Shown here one piece after another: positions 18,720 to 28,664 of a DNA stretch of 64,000 nt. Under the pieces are notes generated by a model that was not told the origin of the DNA, ran no database searches, and was given only the letters and a program-made list of their open reading frames with translations. Made by a program: the position numbers and the translations under genes. The stretch lies in the NCBI RefSeq assembly GCF_000312485.1, contig NZ_HE997643.1, forward strand, positions 1,292,806-1,356,805. The letters are read 5' to 3'. Positions within the stretch are counted from its first letter, which is position 1; the number at the start of each line of letters is the position of its first letter. The stretch is from Yersinia massiliensis CCUG 53443 (GTDB lineage: Bacteria > Pseudomonadota > Gammaproteobacteria > Enterobacterales > Enterobacteriaceae).

Positions 18720-18986
18720 ATGAATATATTGACTGCAATTCGAAAAATTATCGTTCCAGCAATCTGTTTCTTATCTGTATTCGCTGCATTACCTTCACAT
18801 GCAGCCCCATCGGAGTCCCAGACATATATATGCAGTGGTGCTCATGGCGATGCAACTGACTCTGGGCTATGGGACTGGACCTTTACAGCTAACAGCGAAG
18901 CTGACGCTGTCAATCAAGCAAAGGCTAAATATATGCTAACAACCCCTGGTGCTTGGGTTAACGTTTTCTTTTGCAGACTTCAGTGA
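18720..18986 (+). CDS. Small secreted hypothetical protein
   Basis: 88 residues with a clear signal peptide (about 1-28, ending SHAAP), leaving a mature chain of about 60 residues with two cysteines (YICSGAHGD and FFCRLQ at the very end) that could pair. GGGAGAATCAA precedes the ATG. The tryptophan-rich segment LWDWTFTANSEADAVNQAKAKY resembles small exported proteins with a cysteine pair, but I recognise no family. Periplasmic or extracellular by inference. Confidence 0.7.
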   Translation: MNILTAIRKIIVPAICFLSVFAALPSHAAPSESQTYICSGAHGDATDSGLWDWTFTANSEADAVNQAKAKYMLTTPGAWVNVFFCRLQ

Positions 18987-19233
18987 CACTTATTATTAGC
19001 ACTATGATGTAAATACTCAGAGAGCCATTACGATAGTGGCTCTCATTAATAGTTAAAAAACCGAGCAAGATTCCTTATTTCGATTAAATATAATATTCCT
19101 ACTTAAAATTAGCGGGTTAACGCCTATCCCTGAACAAATCATATCACTCACCTTATAAGCCATCCTAGATGCTCGGTATCCAAATTTTTCCGTGATATGG
19201 TTATCTTCATCTAATCAAAAAGGGAGAAAGGAA

Positions 19234-19545
19234 ATGATTGTCAGAACATGGCATGGCTGCGTTCCAGAGAAATACGCCGAGGGTTTTGCGAAACATCTTG
19301 AAAAAACAGGTGTATTTCATTCAAGAAGCATACAAGGAAACAAAGGCGCATTTGTGAGGCGGGAAGCACGGGACGGCTGGGAGCATTTTTTTCTTGCCAC
19401 TTACTGGCAGGATCTGGAGGCGGTAAAGACTTTCGCGGGTGAAAACTATCATGTGGCAGTGACATATCCGGATGACGAGGAATTTGAATTACTTTCCGAT
19501 CCTTACGTTTTCCAGCATGAGGTTGAAACCATAACCCCACTTTAG
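19234..19545 (+). CDS. Antibiotic-biosynthesis-monooxygenase-like (ABM fold) protein
   Basis: 103 residues fitting a ferredoxin-like ABM dimer: opening strand MIVRTWHGCVP, helix YAEGFAKHLEKTGVF, strands around GNKGAFVRREA and HFFLATYWQDLEAVKTFAGEN, end VFQHEVETI. Relatives include heme-degrading and quinol monooxygenases and many proteins of unknown role. ATG at 19234 chosen for GGGAGAAAGGA; the frame extends to 19192. Stand-alone gene in an accessory segment. Confidence 0.75.
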   Translation: MIVRTWHGCVPEKYAEGFAKHLEKTGVFHSRSIQGNKGAFVRREARDGWEHFFLATYWQDLEAVKTFAGENYHVAVTYPDDEEFELLSDPYVFQHEVETITPL

Positions 19546-19758
19546 CTGCCTCTTCGAATAAAACTACCGGTTATTACGATTGGACGCTGGGAATTTAAGC
19601 CCAGCTTTATTATTTGCCAACAAATTCCCCCAATAATTTTTCCTTAACATTGATCGGCTATAACGATCAAATTCGATAAATTGATCGTTATAGACTATTT
19701 GATTGAAATCTAATCTCGGGCGAACATTGATAACACTCCAACTAAGGCGGTACGATAA

Positions 19759-19860
19759 TTGAAAGTTCTACTAATTATAGTCTCGATTTCGGCGATTATA
19801 GCCCTGTTAGCTTGGTTCGTAATTCACTCAGCTGCGAAAGATACTAAGGATGATTATTAA
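19759..19860 (+). CDS. Possible 33-residue single-span membrane protein
   Basis: TTG at 19759 with AAGGCGG 8 bases upstream. One hydrophobic helix (LLIIVSISAIIALLAWFVI) is followed by a short charged tail ending TKDDY. Form and ribosome site fit the class of small inner-membrane proteins, but the TTG start and lack of a known relative leave doubt. Confidence 0.45.
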   Translation: MKVLLIIVSISAIIALLAWFVIHSAAKDTKDDY

Positions 19861-20238
19861 GATAGTCACCCATTAACCTGCCATGAACGGCGTGACTCTC
19901 AGATTATGGCGGCGTTGATCGTAGCGACATCCCCCAATTCAAAATGGCCTCCTGCGTGATATGCATCCGTTTCCACGACTACCTTCACTTGTCGTAAAAA
20001 GTGATCTGATGCGACCATGACTCTTTGATGAACTCGATGTATTACTTTATCTTGGCTCTGAAATTGTTGTAGATAAATTACAGCTCAATGGAGTGATTAG
20101 CAAAACCTTAATATGTAAAAAACAATAAAACTCAATGAGATAAAATTAATACAATCAGAAAATTATCATTGTTTAATTACCGTTTCATCACTCCTTGTAA
20201 AATACAGGCCAACTAAACATATAAAGGATTACTTTCAT
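19861..20238. other. Intergenic
   Basis: 378 bases with no convincing gene or site. AT-rich close to the following gene. Confidence 0.4.
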
Positions 20239-20559
20239 TTGAAAATTTCAATCATTGCAGCAACAGTTATATTGAGTACTATTTTAAGTGGGTGCGCAGT
20301 AAAAAATGACAAAACACAGTTTCAAGGTTTGGGTTTGACATATCAGTCGGATATCAAAAGACTAGATAACGGGAACTACTTTACCGAAGTTGAAGCCGCA
20401 CCTGCAGCAGGTCGAATTCATGGCGCTACTGGCACAGCCAGCAAAAAAGCGTCAGACTTTTGTAGGGTACAAAATAAAGCCATGAAAGAAGTGAAAACTG
20501 ACATAGATACTCATTTACTCGTTAATGGCGTTGCGCGCCTGACTTTCCAGTGCGTATAA
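20239..20559 (+). CDS. Small lipoprotein
   Basis: 106 residues from a TTG at 20239 with AAAGGA upstream. The signal peptide ends in a lipobox ILSGC (cysteine at 19), so the mature chain is probably lipid-anchored. Two later cysteines (FCRVQNK and the C-terminal FQCV) may form a disulfide. No family is recognised. The TTG is the only start that keeps the signal peptide complete. Confidence 0.7.
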   Translation: MKISIIAATVILSTILSGCAVKNDKTQFQGLGLTYQSDIKRLDNGNYFTEVEAAPAAGRIHGATGTASKKASDFCRVQNKAMKEVKTDIDTHLLVNGVARLTFQCV

Positions 20560-21073
20560 ATATCGGTTAGCATTCTTAAGTTTTTATATCCCTAAGGAGC
20601 CGTTGTGAAAACGGCTATCAATTTACAATTATTTTTTCCCCCAGCGTTCTGCCGCCAATTAAAAACCTTATCGAGCCGTCCTTTACAGACCCGCAGTTCA
20701 CGTTTCAAGGCTAATGCTTACATCCTACTATCGCCCCAAGTTGTAACGACGAACTCCGGTACCTTACATGCAGTTAGTTAGGCAAAGTGCTTATTCCTTC
20801 TCACGGCGAGTCATCAAGCCAGACAATTTCTTGCCACCGTCATATACCCAGCGTGGAAATTGTTCGCAGGCTGCTATCACGTTGCCAACACAGTAATACA
20901 GAAACATAGAGGATTATCCGCGATACCTTCATAACAGATAGCTTTAATGCCAACTGATTCCGCAGTATAGAATATCCATATAACTATTGATTTTCTTGAA
21001 ATTTTACTGCAAAACAATAAAGCGCTTTGTAAATGTGCAAGCAAATAGTGCAGCTACTATCTTGGAGGGAATC
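20560..21073. other. Intergenic with a possible decayed ORF
   Basis: 514 bases. A weak hairpin AGCCGTT/AACGGCT lies at 20598-20616. On the minus strand, roughly 20920 down to 20808, a 38-residue stretch (MFLYYCVGNVIAACEQF onward) ends in TRREKE and a stop; the residues look protein-like, but there is no ribosome site, so it is probably a remnant. Confidence 0.35.
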
Positions 21074-21604
21074 ATGTTGCAACCACACTTAGAGACACCA
21101 CGGCTTATTCTCAGACCATTTCAATTTGATGACGCTGATCGAGTTTATGAACTGGTAAATGATCCTTTAATTTCTGATGTGACCGCGAATATACCTCACC
21201 CTTATTCATTAGTGCTTGCGAAAGAATGGATTGCATCCCATAGCTCTAATTGGGAAGAGAGCACACTGGCTGCATTTGCGATCATCAGAAAAGATGATCA
21301 AGGCCTTATTGGCGCCATCTCTCTTATGGATATTAATTGCGAAAAAGCAGAGGTCGGTTACTGGCTTGGTCAGGCGTATTGGAATCAGGGATATTGTAGT
21401 GAAGCCTGTGTTGCTATTTCTCTTTTTGGTTTCAACACATTAAATCTATCAGCAATCAGCGGTCGTCATCTTCATCGCAATCCAGCTTCAGGTAAGGTTT
21501 TAATAAAAAATGGATTCCAATTCATAGGGAGCAGACACATGAAAACAAAAAAGCGTGAGCATGATGAACTTGTTGATTTTTATCAACTGATAAAAAAGAT
21601 ATAG
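21074..21604 (+). CDS. GNAT acetyltransferase, RimJ/RimL type
   Basis: 176 residues. Opening LETPRLILRPFQFDDADRVYELVNDP is typical of the RimJ/RimL-like group; later IGAISLMDIN, AEVGYWLGQAYWNQGYCSEA (acetyl-CoA loop region) and HLHRNPASGKVLIKNGFQ complete the fold. The family acetylates protein N-termini or small substrates; the target is unknown. GGAGGG precedes the ATG at 21074, making the longer frame from 20987 unlikely. Confidence 0.88.
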   Translation: MLQPHLETPRLILRPFQFDDADRVYELVNDPLISDVTANIPHPYSLVLAKEWIASHSSNWEESTLAAFAIIRKDDQGLIGAISLMDINCEKAEVGYWLGQAYWNQGYCSEACVAISLFGFNTLNLSAISGRHLHRNPASGKVLIKNGFQFIGSRHMKTKKREHDELVDFYQLIKKI

Positions 21605-21788
21605 ATACTGCCTCATCCAAGCCATCAGAGGGTGGCTAGAGTCAGGTTCTTCCAGTATCCATGCGAAGTTAGCTCCGAGCCAACCGCGGATTTCGGTACT
21701 TTATTCCCCCCATAAAACAGTAAATAGAAACTCTTTTATGATAAAAGAGTATCCGGTCAGCTACACCTTAAACCTAACGGAGCAGAAA

Positions 21789-22190
21789 ATGAGAACGCAG
21801 AAGCGGTGTCTGGGATATGTGGCTGTAGTTGTTGACGACTACGACTGCGCTATTGAGTATTACACGGACAAGCTGGGCTTTACTCTTGTCGAGGATGCGC
21901 CACAGCCAGGGAAACGTTGGGTGGTGGTTACACCGAATCCGGAAAGCGACTGTAACATTCTACTCGCACGCGCCTCAAACGAGAGACAGGAAAACTTTAT
22001 TGGCGACCAGTGCGGCGGTAGGGTGTTCCTATTCCTGCAGACAGATGATTTCTGGCGCGATTACAATTCAATGAAGACAAAAGGAGTTAATTTCTGCGAA
22101 GAGCCTCGCGAGGAGGACTACGGAACAGTGGTTGTGTTTGAAGACCTTTACGGTAACCGTTGGGATCTCTACCAGAACACGCAGAACTGA
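21789..22190 (+). CDS. VOC (glyoxalase-fold) family protein
   Basis: 133 residues. Pattern of a single-chain glyoxalase/bleomycin-resistance fold: YVAVVVDDYDCAIEYYTDKLGFTLVED, a middle strand set RWVVVTPNPESDCNILLARA, and the end VVVFEDLYGNRWDLYQ, with the usual metal-site glutamate in the last strand replaced by FEDLYGNRWDL. The enzymatic role is unknown. GGAG lies 7 bases before the ATG at 21789; the frame extends to 21738. Confidence 0.83.
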   Translation: MRTQKRCLGYVAVVVDDYDCAIEYYTDKLGFTLVEDAPQPGKRWVVVTPNPESDCNILLARASNERQENFIGDQCGGRVFLFLQTDDFWRDYNSMKTKGVNFCEEPREEDYGTVVVFEDLYGNRWDLYQNTQN

Positions 22191-22254
22191 AGAATTGTAA
22201 CTGCCCGCCCTTAATAAGCGGTCGGGGGATTATGGATAATTTGAATTATAGTAT

Positions 22255-22449
22255 CTAACAGTAATCTCCCCTCCGCCAAAACATTGAAAGTAACAGATCT
22301 GGTTTATGACATATCCCCTCCCATTTTTCACGAGATCCGCAGCCTGGCATAAAGACTTTATGATATCCCCATACTTCCATGGACTTTAACTTCATATAGT
22401 TAACCGTTAGTTCGGAGCCATTCGTAAAAATTACGATACGTTTAATACG
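22255..22449 (-). pseudogene. Possible decayed small ORF
   Basis: A minus-strand frame open for 64 codons with protein-like composition, including IVIFTNGSELTVNY, MEVWGYHKVFMPGCGSR and LLSMFWRRGDYC. No start with a ribosome site: the first ATG lies about 18 codons in, and the frame is closed upstream by TAA. Unrecognised; probably the 3' part of a lost gene near the integrase scar. Confidence 0.35.
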
Positions 22450-22560
22450 TTAGGGTTGTATTCTTCAGAAAGTTACGACTAAGTCTCACTGTGCGCTATG
22501 AACTAAAAGCGGACTTATTCAGGAGAAAGGTGATGTATCCCCCCTATCTGAATCGAGGCA

Positions 22561-22583
22561 AAAAGCCCCGCGATTAGCCGAGG
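22561..22583 (-). terminator. Terminator of the DUF2971 gene
   Basis: Minus-strand arms AGCCTCG and CGGGGCT (imperfect) followed by TTTTTG, 76 bases past the stop at 22659. Confidence 0.65.
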
Positions 22584-22658
22584 CTGAATTCAGCGCAATG
22601 TAGTACATCTTTCGGAAATCCAGCGAGTATCTGGGGTCAATTCAATAAGTTTAATAAT

Positions 22659-23462
22659 TTATCGGTATGTGGCAGCGGAACGGCGAGGCTTTGCATACAC
22701 ATCATTAAGACTAAGAAATGCATATATATCATATTCCGTGAATTTATTTTTCGGACCTAATACCACATCAACTATTGCATCTTGTGCTGAAAAATCAAAC
22801 TCATAGTAAGAAGTCAGATAACCAGAGGCAATGCGATATCTTAACTCGCCAACCTGTTCAGGCTTATCAAGTCTGGGTACATCGTAACTTAAGGATGAAG
22901 TTGGCCAATAAATGATTCGCTTTTCTTTCTCTTCTTCAAATGCAGGATTTTTGATCTGCATACCCAACTCATTAAGTTTATCGGTGAGAATGAGCTGGGA
23001 TTCTTCAGGATTACCCGGCGTGGCGTAATATTTATTCAGTAAAAGCCTAATCTCTCGCTCTAATTCATGTGTATCTAAATAGTCAATTTTACTCAGTTTA
23101 ATTCTTGTTTCACCGTGCAAGCGTAGTGAATCGCCCAAGCCAAAACGGGATTCATCAAACCCAATTGCCACTCCTTCACCATCCAGTGCATACGCCCGCC
23201 ACTGGCTAAGTGAATCGTCATCTGTAGAGAAACAAGCCACATACTTCGGCAAATTACTTACAGTAAAAGAAGACCATACCTGATTACACCAATCATTATT
23301 AGTCTCATTTATTATGCTTCGTAATACATTCCCAAGAGAATTTTCAACCCAACGATCCTCAGTGGAATCATTCATATTGTTAGTGGCAGAGAGCCAGAGT
23401 TTCTTTTTCTCAATAATCTGTAAAAAAGCCTCAGGATTACAGTAATGATAAATTACGGACAC
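22659..23462 (-). CDS. DUF2971 family protein
   Basis: 267 residues. Opening MSVIYHYCNPEAFLQIIEKKKLWLSATNNMNDSTE and the block FSTDDDSLSQWRAYALDGEGVAIGFD are typical of DUF2971. The family is common in accessory and phage-linked regions, and its biochemistry is not established. The gene lies beside the integrase remnant and between its own terminator and the scar, so it may have come in as phage cargo (inference). The start at 23462 has no strong ribosome site. Confidence 0.8.
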   Translation of the reverse strand: MSVIYHYCNPEAFLQIIEKKKLWLSATNNMNDSTEDRWVENSLGNVLRSIINETNNDWCNQVWSSFTVSNLPKYVACFSTDDDSLSQWRAYALDGEGVAIGFDESRFGLGDSLRLHGETRIKLSKIDYLDTHELEREIRLLLNKYYATPGNPEESQLILTDKLNELGMQIKNPAFEEEKEKRIIYWPTSSLSYDVPRLDKPEQVGELRYRIASGYLTSYYEFDFSAQDAIVDVVLGPKNKFTEYDIYAFLSLNDVYAKPRRSAATYR

Positions 23463-23607
23463 AATAGAACCCTCAGTCTGTTCGATGATTTATTCTAAGG
23501 GAATCGGATCTGTCTGTCCTCGAATAGTCTGCATCATTTGTTAATGTAACGCGCCAATCTCTTCGGTCGTATTCTGCACGCCCATGATTCAGTTGGAGGA
23601 TAGGTAG

Positions 23608-23760
23608 ACGCTGGAAGGTGTGACAATAGATAGCCTAGCATCACGACTTTATAAAGCAGAATACAGTAAGGAATTTGCACAGAAATTGCTTGGACATAAA
23701 TCGATGAAAATGACGAATGTATACCTGGATTCACGTAAAAATGAGTGGGTTGAGATTTAG
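23608..23760 (+). pseudogene. C-terminal remnant of a lambdoid tyrosine integrase
   Basis: Frame closed by TAG at 23605 upstream and at 23758 downstream. It reads SLASRLYKAEYSKEFAQKLL, then GHKSMKMTNVYLDSRKNEWVEI, which is the end of a phage tyrosine recombinase: the box with GHKS and the tyrosine nucleophile in VYLDSR. The N-terminal and core domains are missing. Its stop lies 75 bases from the sdsR terminator, so it marks a former attachment junction. Confidence 0.8.
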
Positions 23761-23835
23761 GCCGAGTATAGGATTTCGGGGAAATTTCGGGGGATTTCGG
23801 GAGAAAAATAAAAATACCAATAAAATCAACAAATT

Positions 23836-23938
23836 AAAAAAGACCGAATACGATTCCTATATTCGGTCTAGGGAAATGGCTCTTGGGAGAGAGCCGTGCG
23901 CTAAAAGTTGGCATTAACGTAGGCTTACTCAGCCGTAC
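23836..23938 (-). ncRNA. sdsR: SdsR (RyeB) small RNA
   Basis: The minus strand carries the conserved SdsR sequence of about 103 bases. The middle includes TTAATGCCAACTTTTAGCGC and the hairpin GGCTCTC/GAGAGCC region; the 3' terminator has arms GACCGAATA and TATTCGGTC followed by TTTTTT. A sigma-S-style -10 element lies upstream. SdsR is an abundant stationary-phase Hfq-bound RNA that represses tolC, ompD and mutS in relatives. The opposite strand would encode RyeA/SraC. Position next to yebY is as in E. coli. Confidence 0.93.
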
Positions 23939-23944
23939 CCTTTA

Positions 23945-23956
23945 AGCGTAGTCGAG
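23945..23956 (-). promoter_or_regulatory. Candidate sigma-S -10 element of sdsR
   Basis: Minus-strand CTACGCTTAA about 7 bases before the likely 5' end. It resembles the extended CTATACTTAA of sigma-S promoters. Confidence 0.6.
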
Positions 23957-24103
23957 AGCATGCTTTTCGCCAAGTTGATTGCAAAAGTAATTAATTACGG
24001 TTGTAAATTAATTTGCATAATAAGCATCTGCACTGGAGAGGTAATAGGTAACCATTTGTTAATTCAGAGCTGATGCTCACCAATGCCAATAAAAATGGTC
24101 ACA

Positions 24104-24445
24104 TTACTTTTGGCATAACGTCATAGCGCGCTGAACAAAGGGCTCTAAACTCATCTTTTGACTTGGATTTGCACTGTCATCAAGTAGCAAAACATCTAAT
24201 GGTTTTGCCAACACATGCCCTGCTTTCATCTGCTCAGTCGCGATATCATTTAGCGGATATTGCGCTAATGTACTCGGGTTAATCACAAATAATGCATCAC
24301 CTGCTCGGCATTCCAGCATGACTTCTTCCCGAGTAAACGCCCATTTCTTGCCAAACTCAAACTTACTGACAGTGATGATTTTCCCCGCAGCAAAAGCATT
24401 AACTGATAGCACCAGTAAGGTTAACGCCAACACAGAACCCTTCAT
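24104..24445 (-). CDS. yebY: YebY, DUF2511 periplasmic protein
   Basis: 113 residues with a signal peptide (about 1-20, ending NAFAAG) and a mature domain containing [39 protein letters not shown] and [15 protein letters not shown]; two cysteines. It aligns with E. coli YebY as I recall it. ATG at 24445 chosen for GAGGATAATTAAA; the longer frame begins at 24469. YebY is linked to copper handling together with CopC (YobA) and CopD (YebZ), which lie just upstream on the same strand (96 bases). Confidence 0.92.
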   Translation of the reverse strand: MKGSVLALTLLVLSVNAFAAGKIITVSKFEFGKKWAFTREEVMLECRAGDALFVINPSTLAQYPLNDIATEQMKAGHVLAKPLDVLLLDDSANPSQKMSLEPFVQRAMTLCQK

Positions 24446-24541
24446 TTTAATTATCCTCAAGCTATTCATAGTGTTGATTTTCTCGCATACGCAGGCGTAG
24501 ATGCAAGCAGAGTACGAGATATACCGCCTCTATATCTCATA

Positions 24542-25426
24542 CTAGACAGGTGCCATGGTCGCAAACAAGCTGACCAACAGTAACACTGCTGCACCAAGCA
24601 AGATTTCAGTACAGCTATTTACCACCAGCCAATAGTTCGCTTTCGCAGGAAGTCTTCTGAGCATAGGGACAATGCGATAGCGGTTAATCAACGCAATGGC
24701 AATCATCAGCATGACCAATACAACTTTGCTGAACAACAGCATCTGATAGCGGGATGTCAGTTCAAGTTGAGTATCGCGCAACATAATTAAGCTATTAATA
24801 ACGCCCGTCGCCAATACCAACGCAACAGACAAATGCCCCCAACTTGAAAACCGGATTAAGACCGTGGTGGCTTCACGTTTAACCGTCTGATTGCGGGTAT
24901 AAGCCAGGCAGATAAGCAATGGAGGAAGGCATCCGACCCAGTAACCCGCACTGATTAGATGTATGACTTGATTGGTCTGATGAATCCAGCCCAATAGACC
25001 GTCGTGCATTGCGGCATGCCCTGTGAATGCCAAACTGGCTAATAGCAGGGTTGCGCAGACAACCATCATCCGTACTGCAGTGCGGGTTGGCCCGAGGAAG
25101 ATTATCCCCATGCTCAGAACCGATAACGCTAGATGCCACTGCCACACTTGGCCAAAACGAGTCCCCAGCACCGACCACCAAACAGACAATCGATAGGTAT
25201 CAGACCAGCCATCCCCCATTATGCCAGCTTGAATGGCGAGCAGACTCACTGCAGAGATAAAGGCAAGCGTTGTACTGATAATCAGCAGAAGTGATAGGCG
25301 TTTTGCGAGTATCGAGGAAAATGGACCTGATGCGAGAACAGCGGTGAATAGACTGATGCCAAACATCAGCATCACCGCTAAAAAATGCAGGAAGCGACAA
25401 AGAATAAATAGCGCCGCTAAAGACAT
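24542..25426 (-). CDS. yebZ: YebZ (CopD-like) copper-related membrane protein
   Basis: 294 residues, about eight hydrophobic helices. Histidines in the first helix (RFLHFLAVMLMFG), in GHAAMHDGLLGWIHQTNQVIHLISAGYW and in SSWGHLSVALV fit CopD metal or heme coordination. It takes copper across the inner membrane together with CopC. It starts 1 base after the copC stop, so the two are translated as a pair, with yebY next in the operon. Confidence 0.92.
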   Translation of the reverse strand: MSLAALFILCRFLHFLAVMLMFGISLFTAVLASGPFSSILAKRLSLLLIISTTLAFISAVSLLAIQAGIMGDGWSDTYRLSVWWSVLGTRFGQVWQWHLALSVLSMGIIFLGPTRTAVRMMVVCATLLLASLAFTGHAAMHDGLLGWIHQTNQVIHLISAGYWVGCLPPLLICLAYTRNQTVKREATTVLIRFSSWGHLSVALVLATGVINSLIMLRDTQLELTSRYQMLLFSKVVLVMLMIAIALINRYRIVPMLRRLPAKANYWLVVNSCTEILLGAAVLLLVSLFATMAPV

Positions 25427-25427
25427 A

Positions 25428-25814
25428 TTATTTCACTGTGAAACTGTAGGTGCCTTTGGTTTTATGACCGTCAACCGAAACTACATGCCATGAAACATTG
25501 TATTTACCCGCAGTCAATGCGTGATCGATGGGCAGTATCAATTGTGTGTTGTTAGCTGGATCCAATTTCAGAACACCCGTTTTCACGACGCTGTTATCTG
25601 GACCTGTGACTTTTACGCCGCTGAAATTCAACTCAATTCCTTCCGAGAACCCCAATGTCAGGGCTTCTGGTGCTGACCCGATGGTCGTATCCGCAGCAGG
25701 AGACTCAATCTTTAAATGTGCATGAGCAAGAGCTTGCTGACTAGATAGCCCAACAAATAACACGATAAGTGCCGAAAGCATGCGGCATGAAGAACGTACT
25801 TTACGAATAAACAT
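25428..25814 (-). CDS. yobA: YobA (CopC-like) periplasmic copper-binding protein
   Basis: 128 residues. Signal peptide about 1-31 ends QALAHAHL; the mature protein starts with the conserved copper-binding histidine and continues KIESPAADTTIGSAPEALTLGFSEGI, ending WHVVSVDGHKTKGTYSFTV, which holds the second histidine pair. First gene of the yobA-yebZ-yebY operon; AGGGATACC precedes the ATG. Function: delivery of copper to the CopD-type partner. Confidence 0.93.
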   Translation of the reverse strand: MFIRKVRSSCRMLSALIVLFVGLSSQQALAHAHLKIESPAADTTIGSAPEALTLGFSEGIELNFSGVKVTGPDNSVVKTGVLKLDPANNTQLILPIDHALTAGKYNVSWHVVSVDGHKTKGTYSFTVK

Positions 25815-26203
25815 GGTATCCCTTTATCGATGGGGAGAATAATCAGTCTGCTACCAACCATATCCTATATTGGCAGAGCAAACCCCTATCAAATCCAGTC
25901 AATTGCACTACCTGTGAGGTAGGACACAAAAGAAAACGCCAGTTTCTGATTGATGATTGAAATATCACCAATAGTTGAACGATAACTAAACTTACCAGTT
26001 TGACGTTAATGCAAATGATAACGATTTAGTTATTGCAAGTCGAGAAACCAAAGGTAAACAATATGTAAATGGTGAGAAAACAATATGATGGGGGGCCATT
26101 ACAGCTAGCATTGCGGAGCTAAAACAAAACACTGCAGCAACCTGTTCCTCAAGGCACTCATTGCTGCAGCGAATGTCTCACAAATCTACACTAATCGGTG
26201 AAA
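25815..26203. other. Intergenic between yobA and ftnA
   Basis: 389 bases. It contains AAATGATAACGATTTAG at 26013-26029, weakly Fur-like and possibly the yobA control region, and the ftnA terminator. No gene seen. Confidence 0.45.
26132..26169 (-). terminator. ftnA terminator
   Basis: Minus-strand arms CTGCAGCAA and TTGCTGCAG, loop of about 20 bases, then TGTTTTGTTTT. Confidence 0.7.
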
Positions 26204-26713
26204 TTAAGCCTGTGGATGGCTTTGAGCGGCCATTGTTTTTAAGTCTTTATCGACGAAGAACAATGAATTGCCACTATTACCAACCAGAGCCAATTTATCC
26301 AAGATTGATTTGAACAGTTTTTCTTCTTCATGCTGTTCAGCAACATACCATTGTAGGAAGTTGAAAGTAGAATAGTCATGAGTGGTCATTGCAACATGGG
26401 CAAGCTCATTGATTTGAGTGGTGATCAATTGCTCATGTTCGTAGGTCAATTTAAAGACATCAGCCAATGAGGCAAAATCAATTGGTGGCGCACTGATGGT
26501 ACCTAAAACAGGCATAGAGCCGGTTCCGCTGAGGTACTCAAATAGACGCTGCATGTGCTGCATCTCTTCCTGAGAATGCTCTTTTAGAAATGCTGCCGCG
26601 CCTTCAAAGCCTTTATCGCTGCACCAAGCACTCATTTGTAGATATAGATTCGCAGAGTAAAATTCCAGATTCAGCTGCTCATTGAGCTTTTGTGCCATTT
26701 CTGTTTTCAACAT
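26204..26713 (-). CDS. ftnA: FtnA, non-heme ferritin
   Basis: 169 residues forming the four-helix ferritin bundle. Ferroxidase ligands are visible: E in [11 protein letters not shown]-x-x-H in [13 protein letters not shown] in [12 protein letters not shown] and [14 protein letters not shown]. It stores iron as ferric mineral in a 24-mer. Strong homology to E. coli FtnA ([16 protein letters not shown]). ATG at 26713; GGGAATTATT precedes it. Fur-like boxes lie upstream (see findings); in E. coli Fur activates ftnA. Confidence 0.95.
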   Translation of the reverse strand: MLKTEMAQKLNEQLNLEFYSANLYLQMSAWCSDKGFEGAAAFLKEHSQEEMQHMQRLFEYLSGTGSMPVLGTISAPPIDFASLADVFKLTYEHEQLITTQINELAHVAMTTHDYSTFNFLQWYVAEQHEEEKLFKSILDKLALVGNSGNSLFFVDKDLKTMAAQSHPQA

Positions 26714-26980
26714 AATAATTCCCTTCTCTTTTTATAATGCAGGTAAGCAACGATTGATGCTCGTATTATGCCAAGATAAAAACAAAATAAGAACACCCTA
26801 TTCACATTATTATTATCGAAAAGAAAAAAATAATATAACTAATTGTTTTAGTTCAAAATTAATAAATCACTCGCATAAAGTGAACTGTTATAAGAATCAT
26901 TCACATTACCACTGAAATAGTAAAAAGAATGATTCTTGTTTAAGTGGGGTTTTTATTAAATAATAATAATAAAAGTTAGA

Positions 26981-26995
26981 TGATTATTATTCTCG
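26981..26995. promoter_or_regulatory. Candidate Fur box between ftnA and holE
   Basis: TGATTATTATTCTCG matches 11 of 14 positions of the 7-1-7 Fur consensus TGATAAT-n-ATTATCA by my count. A weaker copy overlaps 26892-26908. No measurement supports either. Confidence 0.4.
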
Positions 26996-27107
26996 CTGAG
27001 TTGAATACCATTATCACATTTCACTTCGTTATATTCGCTACTTGCCAACACCCGCCGACTGCATTACCTTTTGCGCCATAGTCGATACAAGAAAGCAGGA
27101 GAATACG

Positions 27108-27341
27108 ATGGGATACAATCTGGCAGAGCTCTCTAGTGAAGAAATGGCCAAGATGAATGTTGATCTGGCGGCGTCAGGTGTCGCATTTAAAGAACGCTAC
27201 AACATGCCTGTTATTCCAGAAATGGTCGCACGAGAACAACCAGAAGAATTGCGTGAGTACTTTTCACAACGGCTTGCACATTACCGAATCGAGTCGAATA
27301 AGTTCTCGCGTTTGCCGTATGAACCTAAAATGAAATCATGA
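27108..27341 (+). CDS. holE: HolE, DNA polymerase III theta subunit
   Basis: 77 residues matching Hol[36 protein letters not shown], then [19 protein letters not shown]. Theta binds the epsilon proofreading subunit in the core polymerase and stabilises it. AGGAGAATACG precedes the ATG at 27108; the frame opens earlier at 27042 with no site. Monocistronic, convergent with pip. Confidence 0.95.
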   Translation: MGYNLAELSSEEMAKMNVDLAASGVAFKERYNMPVIPEMVAREQPEELREYFSQRLAHYRIESNKFSRLPYEPKMKS

Positions 27342-27346
27342 TAAAA

Positions 27347-27371
27347 CGCCTGTTAGGTAAAACTACAGGCG
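27347..27371 (-). terminator. pip terminator
   Basis: Minus-strand CGCCTGT/ACAGGCG hairpin followed by TTTTATC, just after the pip stop; it also lies 6 bases past holE. Confidence 0.7.
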
Positions 27372-27386
27372 TAAACTAATATGCGG

Positions 27387-28664
<1,278 letters not shown>

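Noticed and set aside
26682-26915. Plus-strand ORF overlapping the ftnA start
   Set aside because: Lies opposite ftnA and in AT-rich DNA; shadow frame.
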